A stretch of 64,000 nt of DNA, from contig NZ_FZOT01000014.1 of NCBI RefSeq assembly GCF_900188095.1, forward strand, positions 92,321-156,320, in the 5' to 3' direction. The notes under the pieces are model-generated. The model made no database searches. It worked only from the letters and a program-made list of their open reading frames with translations, and was not told the DNA's origin. The position numbers and the translations under genes were made by a program. Position 1 is the stretch's first letter. Every line of letters starts with the position of its first letter. This document shows positions 1 to 8,727 of this stretch, one piece after another. Source of the stretch: Noviherbaspirillum humi (GTDB taxonomy: Bacteria; Pseudomonadota; Gammaproteobacteria; Burkholderiales; Burkholderiaceae_D).

Positions 1-2
1 AA

Positions 3-3000
3 CCGACTGATTTGCTAGCACAGGCGGAAGCTGCCGCCGCCGATGCTTCCGCTTCCGCCGCCAGCTTAACTGCAGCTTCAGATGCCGCCGTTTCGTCCGT
101 CGCCGCAGGTGCAGGCGCCGGATTGGCCGGAATCTCGATCGGCAGCCTGGCCGGCATCACTACTGCTGCGCTTGGCTTAGGTACCGTGCTGAGCGGCAGT
201 TCAGCCTCTTCGACGCCGTCACCTTCTCCCGCACCAACGCCTTCACCTTCGCTGCTAACCACCACGACTACCTCTGGTAAGGTCATAGATGGCGCGGTTA
301 AAAGCGCCAAGGTGTTCTACGACGCCAACGGCAACGGCAAGCTCGATGAGGGCGAAAGTTTTGCCTTCACGGACGAGAACGGTGCTTTCACGCTCAAAGA
401 CTACACCGCCACGAACGGCGGCCGTTTCGTCGTCGAAGCGGGCGGCACGGATACTTTTACCGGTCAGAAAATCGGCGCTATGGTGGCTGCAGCTGGCTAC
501 AGCTCGGTCAACCCATTCACCACGCTGCTCGCCAGCGGCGCTATCTCCGAGAAGGCGTTGCTCCAGAAGCTCGGCCTTACCGGCCTGGATCTCAACAGCT
601 ATGATCCGGTCGCGGTGATGAAGTCGTCCACCGCCACCGCGGAACAGAAAGCTCTTGCGCAGAAGGCCTTCACCATCGGCCAGGAAATATTCTCCGTCAT
701 CCAGGCCGCGTCCGCGCTCAAGGGCACGGCGGAGGGAGCCGCTGTAGACGCCGCCGACATCGCCGACGTGGCCGGCGCTATGGCACAGGCACTGGTCGCC
801 AGTTCCGGCTCCACCCTGTCCGACATGCTGGGCGATGCCACCGGCGCTGCGCTGAATGTCGCGACCGCCGGTGCCAGCGGCGACTACAGCGCTATGAAGG
901 CTTCCCTGGCCAGCGCGCTGCAGAACATCAACGAGCAGATCGGCCAAGCCTATTCCGGCCTCGCCAGCGCGCTCTCCAGTGGCGACCTGCTTTCCCTGGC
1001 CAGCATGACGGCCATCGCCGCGATTTCCCAGAATGCGCTCACCTCGGCCGTCGTCAACAATGACGCCTCGGCGCTGAGCCGGCTGTCCGACGACAACGCG
1101 CTCGCCTCGCTGATCAATGTTTACTCCGACACTCTCGGCGGCGCGGCAGGCGGCGTCTACTCGATCTCTGGCACCGCCGCCAAGATCGACCAAAACTATG
1201 CCGACGCTCCCGACCTGGTGAAGAACGCCGAGCACGTCAGCGTCACCGACAAGGCGACGCTGGAGCAGGCGCTGCGGCTGGGTAAGCTCGACAATGTCGG
1301 CTTCAACGTCGCGCAGCTGCAATCGGTTGGCACTACCAGTGTCAATCTCGCCGATGCGTCCCAACTGGTCGGCGACGGCCTCAAGTTCGACGGCGCCGAC
1401 AACATCACCCTGAATTTCAGCCAAAACCAGATTGCCGTCGTGGCTGGCAATGCCGAGGCCTTCCGTGTGGCAGGCGTAGACCAGCTGCACGTCAATGGTG
1501 GGGCCCTGGGCAACCTGCACATGACGCAGGCCAACGCCCTGCTCGGCAATGACGGCAAGTACGACGCGGGCGATCTCAAGTTCGTCAGCGGCGACGATGT
1601 CACACTTGCCTTCGAGCCGACCGAGTTGCCAGCGGTGGTCAATGCCGCAGCCGCCCTGCATTCCCTCGGAGTGGATCATCTGCATATCGGCAGTACGCCT
1701 CTGATGCTGTCCAATGCTGACGCCAGCGCCTTTATCAACGCAGGCCTTGACTTTGATGGCGCGTCTGACCACGTCGCTCTCAACGCTACGGGCACGCACC
1801 TATCCACCAGCTTGAAGGAGTTGCAGAAGCTCGGCGTGGACAGCGTTACACTGTCCGCTGGCAATCATCTTTCGCTGGACCTGGGTGCCGGTACGTTGGG
1901 CGACAGCGCGCTGCCGCACTTTGCCAATAATCTGGATGTCACGCTCAGCATCACCGATGCCCAGATAGCCGATGTCGCTTCGCACGCAGCGCTGCTGCAA
2001 GGCGCTGGAATCGACAATATCCATCTTGCCGATGGTAATTTGGCCAACCTTACCCTAGCACAAGCCAACGCCTTGCTCGGCAACGATGGCGACTTCGATT
2101 TTGGCACCGACCTGAAATTCGTCAGCGGCGACGACATCACGCTTAACCTTGGCGTCACCAGCCTGGATGCGGTGGTGCATGAGGCCAGCGCATTGCATGC
2201 GCTCGGCGTGGATCATCTCGCCGGTGGCGCTAACCACTTCGTGCTCGACACTGCCCAGGCCAGCCAGCTCATCCACGCCGGACTAGATTTCGACGCCGCG
2301 TCCGACGTCACGCTCGATGTGTCACACGCCGCCGGCACCCACCTCTCCAGCAGCCTCAAGGAGTTGCAGAAGCTGGGCGTGGACGCCATTACCGGCACTG
2401 CCGGCGAGCACATCGCCATCGACCTTGGCGGTGCGGGCATCGACTACGCTCACCTGCCGACCTTCGCCACCGATCTGGACGTGACGCTGGATATCAACGC
2501 CAACCAGCTCGCCGTTACAGCCGCCAACCTTAATGCGCTCGAGATCCACGGCATCGACAACATTCAACTGCACGGCAACTTCGCGCAGTTGAATGGTATC
2601 AGCACTGACATGCTGCAGAATGCGGGCGTGGACGCAGTCACGCTCGACGTCGGTGGCATCGGCGCTTTGCACAACCTACTTGCCGGTGGTATCCAGGCGG
2701 CAGAATTGCCGAACGTTGGTAGCTTCCATATCGACAAGCTTGACGTATTCAACGCCAGTGGCTCGGCGGCTGAAATTCATGTCAGCGATGTTGAGGCAAC
2801 GGCCATGATTAACGCCAGCCTTAGCTTTGACAGTAGCGACCATGTGGCGCTGGAAGTCGGCAATGCCGCCGGCACCCACGTCTCCACCCGCTTCGACGAC
2901 CTGCATAAGCTCGGTGTCGACCGCCTCGTAGTGAATGATCAGATCTCCGGCGAGCACTTCGATATCACGAACCTGAGCACTTACGACAGCAAACTGGACG

Positions 3001-3863
3001 TCACTTTGGACATCGGCAACCGCGACTTGGGCGACGACCCGCTCGGCGCGCTCGGTCAGATCAAGGCGCATGGCATCGACCACATTGCCGCAAGCTTTGG
3101 AATGGATGAACTTAACAGCGACACGCTGCACCTGCTCGCCAGCTTCAACCAGTCCACCGGCCTCGATTTCGAAATCGATATTGTCGGCACCAGTACTATG
3201 ACCAGCCTCGATGCGCAACTCCACGGTATCGACTTACTGAGTGGCTTCACCAGTGCCGACAAGTACGGCGACCTGGTGAATGCGCTGACCGATTCCGGTA
3301 TCCATGGCATCGTGGTGGAACAGGGCGCGGTAAAAATCAGCGACGGACTCGCCGCTTCACTAACCGAGTCGGGCATGCTCCACGCCGCGCTGCCGGCCAA
3401 CCTCGAACTCGATGCTACGGCCTCCGGCAACCATCTGCAGACTACGCTCAGGGATATCGCCAGCCTGGGCGTCGACAAGGTGATTACAGCTAACGTGGAC
3501 AAGGTCTACGTCGACCTCGGCATCCAGTCCGACGTCAACGCCATCGCCGAGATCAGAACATTACTCTCGACGCTGGACCCGAGCAATACGCCGACGGCGG
3601 TATTCGGCGCCGACAGCCACGCAACCCTGGTGATGGATGCAAAAGTCGCCAACGCCCTGTCCACCAACGGCGTGATCGACAGTACCATCCTCGCCAAACT
3701 GGCCGACATCGGCATCCACGAGATCGACGTCATCGTGCCGGCCGGACAGGCGAGCACAGTGGTGGCGCAATCCCTGTCGCAGGTACAGCTTGTCGAAGTC
3801 AAGCTTATCGGCGAGGATGCCAATGCGATGCTCTTCGACGAGCTGCACAAGCCAAAAGCCTGA
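3..3863 (+). CDS. Large repeat-rich type I secreted protein / adhesin (5'-truncated by window)
   Basis: The frame is open to the left edge, so the true start lies outside the window; about 1286 residues are visible. From the visible N-terminus: an Ala/Ser/Gly-rich hydrophobic stretch, a Pro-Ser linker (about residue 70-85), a small domain with the Ca-binding-like DANGNGKLDEGE (about 105-117) resembling SdrD_B or carboxypeptidase-regulatory folds, then about 850 residues of degenerate 60-70-residue repeats, each with a core like LGVDxL. Two repeats are closely alike (QANALLGNDG...LKFVSGDD, near nt 1530-1620 and 2060-2150). I see no classical RTX nonapeptide array and no signal peptide. Three T1SS genes follow directly, so C-terminal-signal export through them is the obvious inference. 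An adhesin or biofilm role is inferred from size and repeats only. Confidence 0.7.
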   Translation, partial: PTDLLAQAEAAAADASASAASLTAASDAAVSSVAAGAGAGLAGISIGSLAGITTAALGLGTVLSGSSASSTPSPSPAPTPSPSLLTTTTTSGKVIDGAVKSAKVFYDANGNGKLDEGESFAFTDENGAFTLKDYTATNGGRFVVEAGGTDTFTGQKIGAMVAAAGYSSVNPFTTLLASGAISEKALLQKLGLTGLDLNSYDPVAVMKSSTATAEQKALAQKAFTIGQEIFSVIQAASALKGTAEGAAVDAADIADVAGAMAQALVASSGSTLSDMLGDATGAALNVATAGASGDYSAMKASLASALQNINEQIGQAYSGLASALSSGDLLSLASMTAIAAISQNALTSAVVNNDASALSRLSDDNALASLINVYSDTLGGAAGGVYSISGTAAKIDQNYADAPDLVKNAEHVSVTDKATLEQALRLGKLDNVGFNVAQLQSVGTTSVNLADASQLVGDGLKFDGADNITLNFSQNQIAVVAGNAEAFRVAGVDQLHVNGGALGNLHMTQANALLGNDGKYDAGDLKFVSGDDVTLAFEPTELPAVVNAAAALHSLGVDHLHIGSTPLMLSNADASAFINAGLDFDGASDHVALNATGTHLSTSLKELQKLGVDSVTLSAGNHLSLDLGAGTLGDSALPHFANNLDVTLSITDAQIADVASHAALLQGAGIDNIHLADGNLANLTLAQANALLGNDGDFDFGTDLKFVSGDDITLNLGVTSLDAVVHEASALHALGVDHLAGGANHFVLDTAQASQLIHAGLDFDAASDVTLDVSHAAGTHLSSSLKELQKLGVDAITGTAGEHIAIDLGGAGIDYAHLPTFATDLDVTLDINANQLAVTAANLNALEIHGIDNIQLHGNFAQLNGISTDMLQNAGVDAVTLDVGGIGALHNLLAGGIQAAELPNVGSFHIDKLDVFNASGSAAEIHVSDVEATAMINASLSFDSSDHVALEVGNAAGTHVSTRFDDLHKLGVDRLVVNDQISGEHFDITNLSTYDSKLDVTLDIGNRDLGDDPLGALGQIKAHGIDHIAASFGMDELNSDTLHLLASFNQSTGLDFEIDIVGTSTMTSLDAQLHGIDLLSGFTSADKYGDLVNALTDSGIHGIVVEQGAVKISDGLAASLTESGMLHAALPANLELDATASGNHLQTTLRDIASLGVDKVITANVDKVYVDLGIQSDVNAIAEIRTLLSTLDPSNTPTAVFGADSHATLVMDAKVANALSTNGVIDSTILAKLADIGIHEIDVIVPAGQASTVVAQSLSQVQLVEVKLIGEDANAMLFDELHKPKA

Positions 3864-3879
3864 ATGGCTTGAACAAGGA

Positions 3880-3904
3880 AGCCCGGCTAGCCGCCGGGCT
3901 TTTT
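3880..3904 (+). terminator. Rho-independent terminator after the secreted protein gene
   Basis: A perfect 8-bp GC-rich stem (AGCCCGGC / GCCGGGCT) with a 5-nt loop is followed by TTTT, 17 bases after the stop codon. It would partly separate the abundant substrate message from the export genes downstream. Confidence 0.85.
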
Positions 3905-4055
3905 CCGTTTTCAGGGGCGCTTGGCATTTCGCCAACACGGAGAGCGGATCGCAACAAGATGGTGCGCCTGACGGCGGCTGCCCGGGGCGCCCCATGAAGA
4001 TAACTGGCAATACCGGCGGCGCCATGCGCCTTCCGGAGAAACAAAAGGAAACGCA

Positions 4056-5897
4056 GTGAGCAATCCTTCGCAAGTAGCTCAAGTAACGCATGCAGCCCAG
4101 GCAGCTCAAGCCGCTGCGGCGGGCAAGGCGCCCATCGCCACCATGCTGTACCAGTGCCGTCGAGCATTCGGCTTCGCCATGCTGCTGACCTTCGCCATCG
4201 ACGCGCTGTCCATCACGCCGCTGCTGTTCATGATGAACGTCTACGACCGCGTGATCTCCACCCGCAGCGGCGTCACCCTCGTCTCTCTCCTGCTGCTCAT
4301 CGTCGGCCTCTACGTGTTCTGGTCTTCCCTGGAGTGGATACGCAGCCGGCTCATGGTGCGCCTGTCGCTGCGCATCGACTGGGACTTGGCAGCCGACGTA
4401 TTCGACGCCTCCTTCCGCCGCTACGTCGGCCGCAAGAACGTCAACGTGCACCAGCTGCTCGGCGACCTGCTCACCATGCGCCAGTTCATGACCGGCTCGG
4501 CGGTGATCGCGCTGATGGACGCGCCGTTCGCCATCGTCTTCATCATCATCGGCGCGCTGTTCCATCCCTTCCTCGCCATATTCATCGCGGTGGCCTCGGT
4601 GGTGATGCTGGTGGCCACCTACATGACGCAGAAGATTTCGGCCCCGGTGCTGAAGGCCGCCAACGATGCCAACGCCGAAGCCTCGCGCGTGGCTGCCTAC
4701 AGCCTGCGCCATGCCGAATCCACCCTGGCGCTAGGCATGATGGGCGCGGTGCGCACCCGCTGGTACCAGCGCCACCGCGAGTTCCTCGAGCTGCAGGTCA
4801 ATGCCAGCGAAGCGGCCGGCCTCACCGGCGGCTTCTCCGGCTTCCTCTCCAAGGCATTGCCCTCGCTGCAGATGGGCCTCGGCGCTTGGCTGGCGATCGA
4901 AGGCCTCATCACCGGCGGCATGGTCATGGCGGCCAGCATGCTCATCTCCAAGGCGGTGTCCCCCATCCAGAAGCTGATCGGCAGCTGGAAGGACATCGTC
5001 ACCGCCCGCCAGGCCTACCAGCGCCTCAACGAACTGCTGCAGGAAGACGTGAAGTTCGCCGCCAGAATGCAGCTCCCTGCACCGCTTGGCCGGCTGGACG
5101 TGGCCGGCGCCACCGCCATCCCGCCCGGCTTCAGCAAGCCGGTGGTGGCCGACATCAGCTTCAGCGCCGCGCCCGGCCAGGCCATCGCCATCGTCGGCCC
5201 GAGCGCTTCCGGCAAGACTTCGCTCACCCGCATGCTGGTGGGCGTGTGGAAGCCGGCACAGGGCTCGGTGCGGCTGGACGGCGTGGAGCTCTCCGAGTGG
5301 AACCATGAAGAGGTCGGCCCGCACATCGGCTACGTGCCACAGGAAATCGATTTCTTCGAAGGCACGGTGGCGGAGAACATCGCCCGCCTCGGCGAGGTGG
5401 ACCCGGAGAAGGTGATCGCCGCCGCCAAGCTGATCGGCATGCACGACATCATCCTAGCGCTGCCGGAAGGCTACGACACCCGGCTCGGCGAAACCGGCCA
5501 TGCGCTTTCCGGCGGCCAGCGCCAGCGCCTCGCCATCGCCCGCGCTTTTTACGGCATGCCGAAATACATCGTGCTCGACGAACCCAACGCCAACCTCGAC
5601 GATGCCGGCGAAGCCGTGCTGGTGCAAGCCCTGCAGACCATGAAGGACAATGGTGCCTGCATCATCATCACCACCCACCGGCCGCGCCTGGTGAGCGTGG
5701 TGGACAGCCTGCTGGTGCTGCGGGGCGGCCGCCAAGTCGGATTCGGTCCGGCCCAGGGCATGCTCAACGCGGTGCGCAACCTACAGCCCGGCACTACGCC
5801 ATCCGCAGCAATCCCATCCTCCACGGCGGCCCCCGCCGCCAACGTCGTCCCCATCGCCCCGGCCGCGCCGGTGGCCGTCACCGCAGGAGAAGCCTGA
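4056..5897 (+). CDS. Type I secretion ABC transporter (permease-ATPase, PrtD/HlyB family)
   Basis: Inner-membrane exporter that energises secretion of the upstream repeat protein. 613 residues: an Ala-rich N-tail, a six-helix transmembrane domain (about 35-310) and a C-terminal nucleotide-binding domain with Walker A GPSASGKT (about 381-388), signature LSGGQRQR (about 484), Walker B YIVLDEP (about 504) and H-loop TTHRP (about 539). It has no N-terminal C39 peptidase-like domain, which places it with PrtD-type rather than HlyB-type exporters. The start is GTG, preceded by AAAAGGAAA at a suitable distance. The stop overlaps the next start by one base (TGATG), pointing to translational coupling. 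An Ala/Pro-rich tail of about 40 residues follows the ATPase domain. Confidence 0.93.
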   Translation: MSNPSQVAQVTHAAQAAQAAAAGKAPIATMLYQCRRAFGFAMLLTFAIDALSITPLLFMMNVYDRVISTRSGVTLVSLLLLIVGLYVFWSSLEWIRSRLMVRLSLRIDWDLAADVFDASFRRYVGRKNVNVHQLLGDLLTMRQFMTGSAVIALMDAPFAIVFIIIGALFHPFLAIFIAVASVVMLVATYMTQKISAPVLKAANDANAEASRVAAYSLRHAESTLALGMMGAVRTRWYQRHREFLELQVNASEAAGLTGGFSGFLSKALPSLQMGLGAWLAIEGLITGGMVMAASMLISKAVSPIQKLIGSWKDIVTARQAYQRLNELLQEDVKFAARMQLPAPLGRLDVAGATAIPPGFSKPVVADISFSAAPGQAIAIVGPSASGKTSLTRMLVGVWKPAQGSVRLDGVELSEWNHEEVGPHIGYVPQEIDFFEGTVAENIARLGEVDPEKVIAAAKLIGMHDIILALPEGYDTRLGETGHALSGGQRQRLAIARAFYGMPKYIVLDEPNANLDDAGEAVLVQALQTMKDNGACIIITTHRPRLVSVVDSLLVLRGGRQVGFGPAQGMLNAVRNLQPGTTPSAAIPSSTAAPAANVVPIAPAAPVAVTAGEA

Positions 5898-7294
5898 TGA
5901 GCAACACATCCGTTATCGCTTCTCCGCTGGTCCGCCTCTTCGGCCTGCTGCTGCGCCCCTTCATCGCCGCCGAGAAAGCCGTCGATGGCTGGATCTGCAG
6001 CTGGAACCCCTACGACCCCGCCCAGCTCAAGGACAAGGGCCTGGCGCCGGTGCAGGTGGAGGAATCCCAGATCCGCAAGTCGGCCGCGCGCTGGTTCTTC
6101 CTCAGCATGATCGCCTTCCTCGCCTGGGCCTTCTACGCGCCCATCGATGCCGGCGTAAATGTGTCAGGCAACGTCACCGTCTCGGGCTACCGCAAGTCTG
6201 TGCAGCATCCCGGCGGCGGCGTGGTGCAGGACATCCTGGTGAAGGAGGGCGCCCAGGTACGCCAGGGCGACGTGCTCATCCGCGTCAACCCGCTTAATAC
6301 CGAAGCCAACCTCGCCAGCGCCGAGCTGCAGTACATCAACCTACTGGTGACCGAGTCGCGTCTGAAGTCCGAGCGCCTGGGCAAGGCAGCCATTGACTGG
6401 ACCCGCGAGCTGGACCGCTGGACCAGCGACCCGCGCGCCAAGGAAGCCAAGGCGCTGCAGGTGGAGCTGCTCAATTCCCGCCGCGCCGAGTACGCAAACC
6501 AGCTCTCCGGCCTGCAGGTGCAGGCGGCAGGGCTTACCAGCGCCATCGCCGCCAAGCAGGTGCAGCTGAAAACGCTGGCCGAGGAAATGGTGAACACGCA
6601 AAAGCTGGCCGACGAAGGCCTGGTGGCGCGCAACCAGGCCAACCAGGCGCTGCGCAGCAAGTCCGAGTTGGAGTCCAGCCTCGCCACTGCCCAGGCGGAC
6701 TTCGGAAAGACCCGCGCCCAGATCGCCCAGCAGCAGACCTCCTACATGAGGGACATCGACAATCAGCTGGCTGAGGTGCAGAAGAACCGCGAAGCCTACC
6801 AGGGCAAGTTCGAGGCCGCCAAGTTCGATCGCACCATGGCCGAGATCCGCGCCCCCGTGTCCGGCACGGTGGTCGGCCTCAAGGTCTACACCGTTGGCGG
6901 CGTGCTCTCCTCCGGACAGGTGCTGATGGAGATCGTGCCGGAAGACAGCAAGCTGGTGGTAGAAGCCCAGGTGCCCACCAACCTGATCGACAAGGTGCAC
7001 ATCGGCCTGGATGCGGACATGCGCTTCACCGCCTTCAACCAGACCACCACGCCCGTCATCCCCGGCAAGGTGAAGCTGGTAGGCGCCGACAAGCAGAAGT
7101 CGGAAGGCGGACAGCAGCAGGAGTACTACCTGGCCCAGGTGGAGCTAACCGACAAGGGCTTGAGCCTGCTCGGCGAGCTGAAGCTGCAGCCCGGCATGCC
7201 GGTGGACGTGCTGGTGAAGACCGGGGAACGCAGCTTCATGAGCTACCTGATGAAGCCGCTCTCGGATAAGTTCTCCAAGGCGTTCAAGGATTGA
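5897..7294 (+). CDS. Type I secretion periplasmic adaptor (HlyD family)
   Basis: Membrane fusion protein linking the ABC exporter to the outer-membrane pore. 465 residues: cytoplasmic N-tail, one transmembrane helix (about 64-82), first lipoyl half (GGGVVQDILVKEGAQVRQGD), a long alpha-helical hairpin rich in Gln/Glu/Ala/Leu (about 130-310), the second lipoyl half (RAPVSGTVVGLKV), then a beta-barrel region ending near GMPVDVLVKTGER. Length and order match the HlyD/PrtE family. Its ATG shares one base with the stop of the ABC gene. A 174-bp gap separates it from the TolC-like gene. Confidence 0.93.
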   Translation: MSNTSVIASPLVRLFGLLLRPFIAAEKAVDGWICSWNPYDPAQLKDKGLAPVQVEESQIRKSAARWFFLSMIAFLAWAFYAPIDAGVNVSGNVTVSGYRKSVQHPGGGVVQDILVKEGAQVRQGDVLIRVNPLNTEANLASAELQYINLLVTESRLKSERLGKAAIDWTRELDRWTSDPRAKEAKALQVELLNSRRAEYANQLSGLQVQAAGLTSAIAAKQVQLKTLAEEMVNTQKLADEGLVARNQANQALRSKSELESSLATAQADFGKTRAQIAQQQTSYMRDIDNQLAEVQKNREAYQGKFEAAKFDRTMAEIRAPVSGTVVGLKVYTVGGVLSSGQVLMEIVPEDSKLVVEAQVPTNLIDKVHIGLDADMRFTAFNQTTTPVIPGKVKLVGADKQKSEGGQQQEYYLAQVELTDKGLSLLGELKLQPGMPVDVLVKTGERSFMSYLMKPLSDKFSKAFKD

Positions 7295-7468
7295 GACCTT
7301 TGAAAAACATTGCCAAAATAGTCTTACCTGGCAATGCGATTTGTGTATCCATATACCGCGAATAGGGAAGTTCCTGACGGAAACATTACAAATAAAATTC
7401 CCCGGTTAGCGCTTGGGTTTGAGCTTGCTCAAGCGCTTGAAAGACATGTAACAGAGCAGCAGGCAATC

Positions 7469-8707
7469 TTGAGCAAAAAGACAATTCTGAGCGGTATTTT
7501 GGGTGTGTGGTCCCTGGTGGGAGTGGAAGCGAAGGCGCTAGACCTAGTGGAAGCCTACCAGCGCGCATTGAGCCATGACCCTACTTTTCAATCCGCCATC
7601 GCCGAGCGGCAAGGCGGCGAAGCCAGCGCGGCGCAGGCGAGAGCGGCGCTGTTCCCGGAAGCCAGTTACAGCCGCAACCAGCAGACGGAGCGGGGCGCGG
7701 GCAGCACGATTACCATCTCCCAGCCGCTCTTCAGCCTGGACCGCTATGCGACCTATAAACAAAGCGAGCCGCGCCGCGCGTTCGCCGAGGCGACGTTTGC
7801 CGTCCGGCAGCAGGACCTCGCCCAGCGTTTGGTAAAGGCGGTAGCGGACCTGGTGCGTGCGCGTGAAACCATAGTGCTCAACGAGGCGCGTATCGCCAAT
7901 CTCGAAAAACAGTCTGAACGAGCCGAACGGCTGTACCAGTTGGGGCAAGGCACGGTCACCGATCTGCGCGACATCAAGGTCAAATTCCAACAGGCAAAAG
8001 CCAATCAAATCACCTATCTGGCTCAAACCCGCGCGGCAGAACGTCAATTTGTGTCACTGACTGGGGTTGCGCCTGGTACGGCGGAATTCAGATTGAACGA
8101 TGCACCGGGCTTGTTCCCGTTGCCACCGTTGGAGCAATGCCTGACGCTGGCGATGGAAGCGAACCCGCAATTGGAGGCCGCGCGTCACAGCGAGCGCATC
8201 AGCGAGCTGGAAGCGCAGCGCGTGCGGGGCAGCATGTTGCCGACGGTCGCGCTCGCCCACGTGCGATCACGGCAGCCCAACGGCGAGGTCAACAGCTCAG
8301 GCGTGATGATTTCTGCGCCAATCAACGCCGGTAATTACTATTCCAGCTCGAGTGCGGCTGCCAATGCGGTGCGCAGCAAAGAGGAACGCCGCGCGCTAGA
8401 GGAAAAGACTCGCGTCCAAATCGAGCGCCTGTACGGACTGGTCGAGGCGGCACGCACGGCGCTGGCCATCAAGAAGTCAGCGATCGAGGCGGCCGAGTTC
8501 AGTGTCGATGCCAACAACCGTAGCTATCTCGCCGGCGTTCGCAGCAACATCGATGTGCTCAATAGTATCCAAACTCTCTACGAAGTGAAAAATGACTTCG
8601 TCACCTCGACGCTCGACTACCTGAGCAATCTTACTGAATTAAATTTCCTTGTCAGCCCCGCGTTTGCGCAAGATATGCTGCGCCTGCATAAAACCTTTTT
8701 CCTTTGA
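7469..8707 (+). CDS. TolC-family outer membrane efflux/secretion protein
   Basis: Outer-membrane channel completing the T1SS. The chosen start is the TTG at 7469: it is preceded by an AGCAGG-like ribosome site and gives a proper signal peptide (SKKTILSGILGVWSLVGVEAKA, shown in parts: basic SKK, hydrophobic core, AKA cleavage). An in-frame ATG at 7334 would add 45 residues without signal character and is less likely. The mature part begins LDLVEAYQRAL and carries the duplicated coiled-coil TolC pattern (NEARIANLEKQSERAERLYQLGQGTVTD in the first half, SYLAGVRSNIDVLNS in the second). 412 residues is normal for PrtF/TolC proteins. The stop is 20 bases before the likely start of the next gene. Confidence 0.88.
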   Translation: MSKKTILSGILGVWSLVGVEAKALDLVEAYQRALSHDPTFQSAIAERQGGEASAAQARAALFPEASYSRNQQTERGAGSTITISQPLFSLDRYATYKQSEPRRAFAEATFAVRQQDLAQRLVKAVADLVRARETIVLNEARIANLEKQSERAERLYQLGQGTVTDLRDIKVKFQQAKANQITYLAQTRAAERQFVSLTGVAPGTAEFRLNDAPGLFPLPPLEQCLTLAMEANPQLEAARHSERISELEAQRVRGSMLPTVALAHVRSRQPNGEVNSSGVMISAPINAGNYYSSSSAAANAVRSKEERRALEEKTRVQIERLYGLVEAARTALAIKKSAIEAAEFSVDANNRSYLAGVRSNIDVLNSIQTLYEVKNDFVTSTLDYLSNLTELNFLVSPAFAQDMLRLHKTFFL

Positions 8708-8727
8708 ATCCGGACGTTGAATTGACC

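Noticed and set aside
3..3863. RTX nonapeptide repeats in the secreted protein
   Set aside because: Only isolated GND-type strings occur; no consecutive GGxGxDxxx units were found in the visible part.
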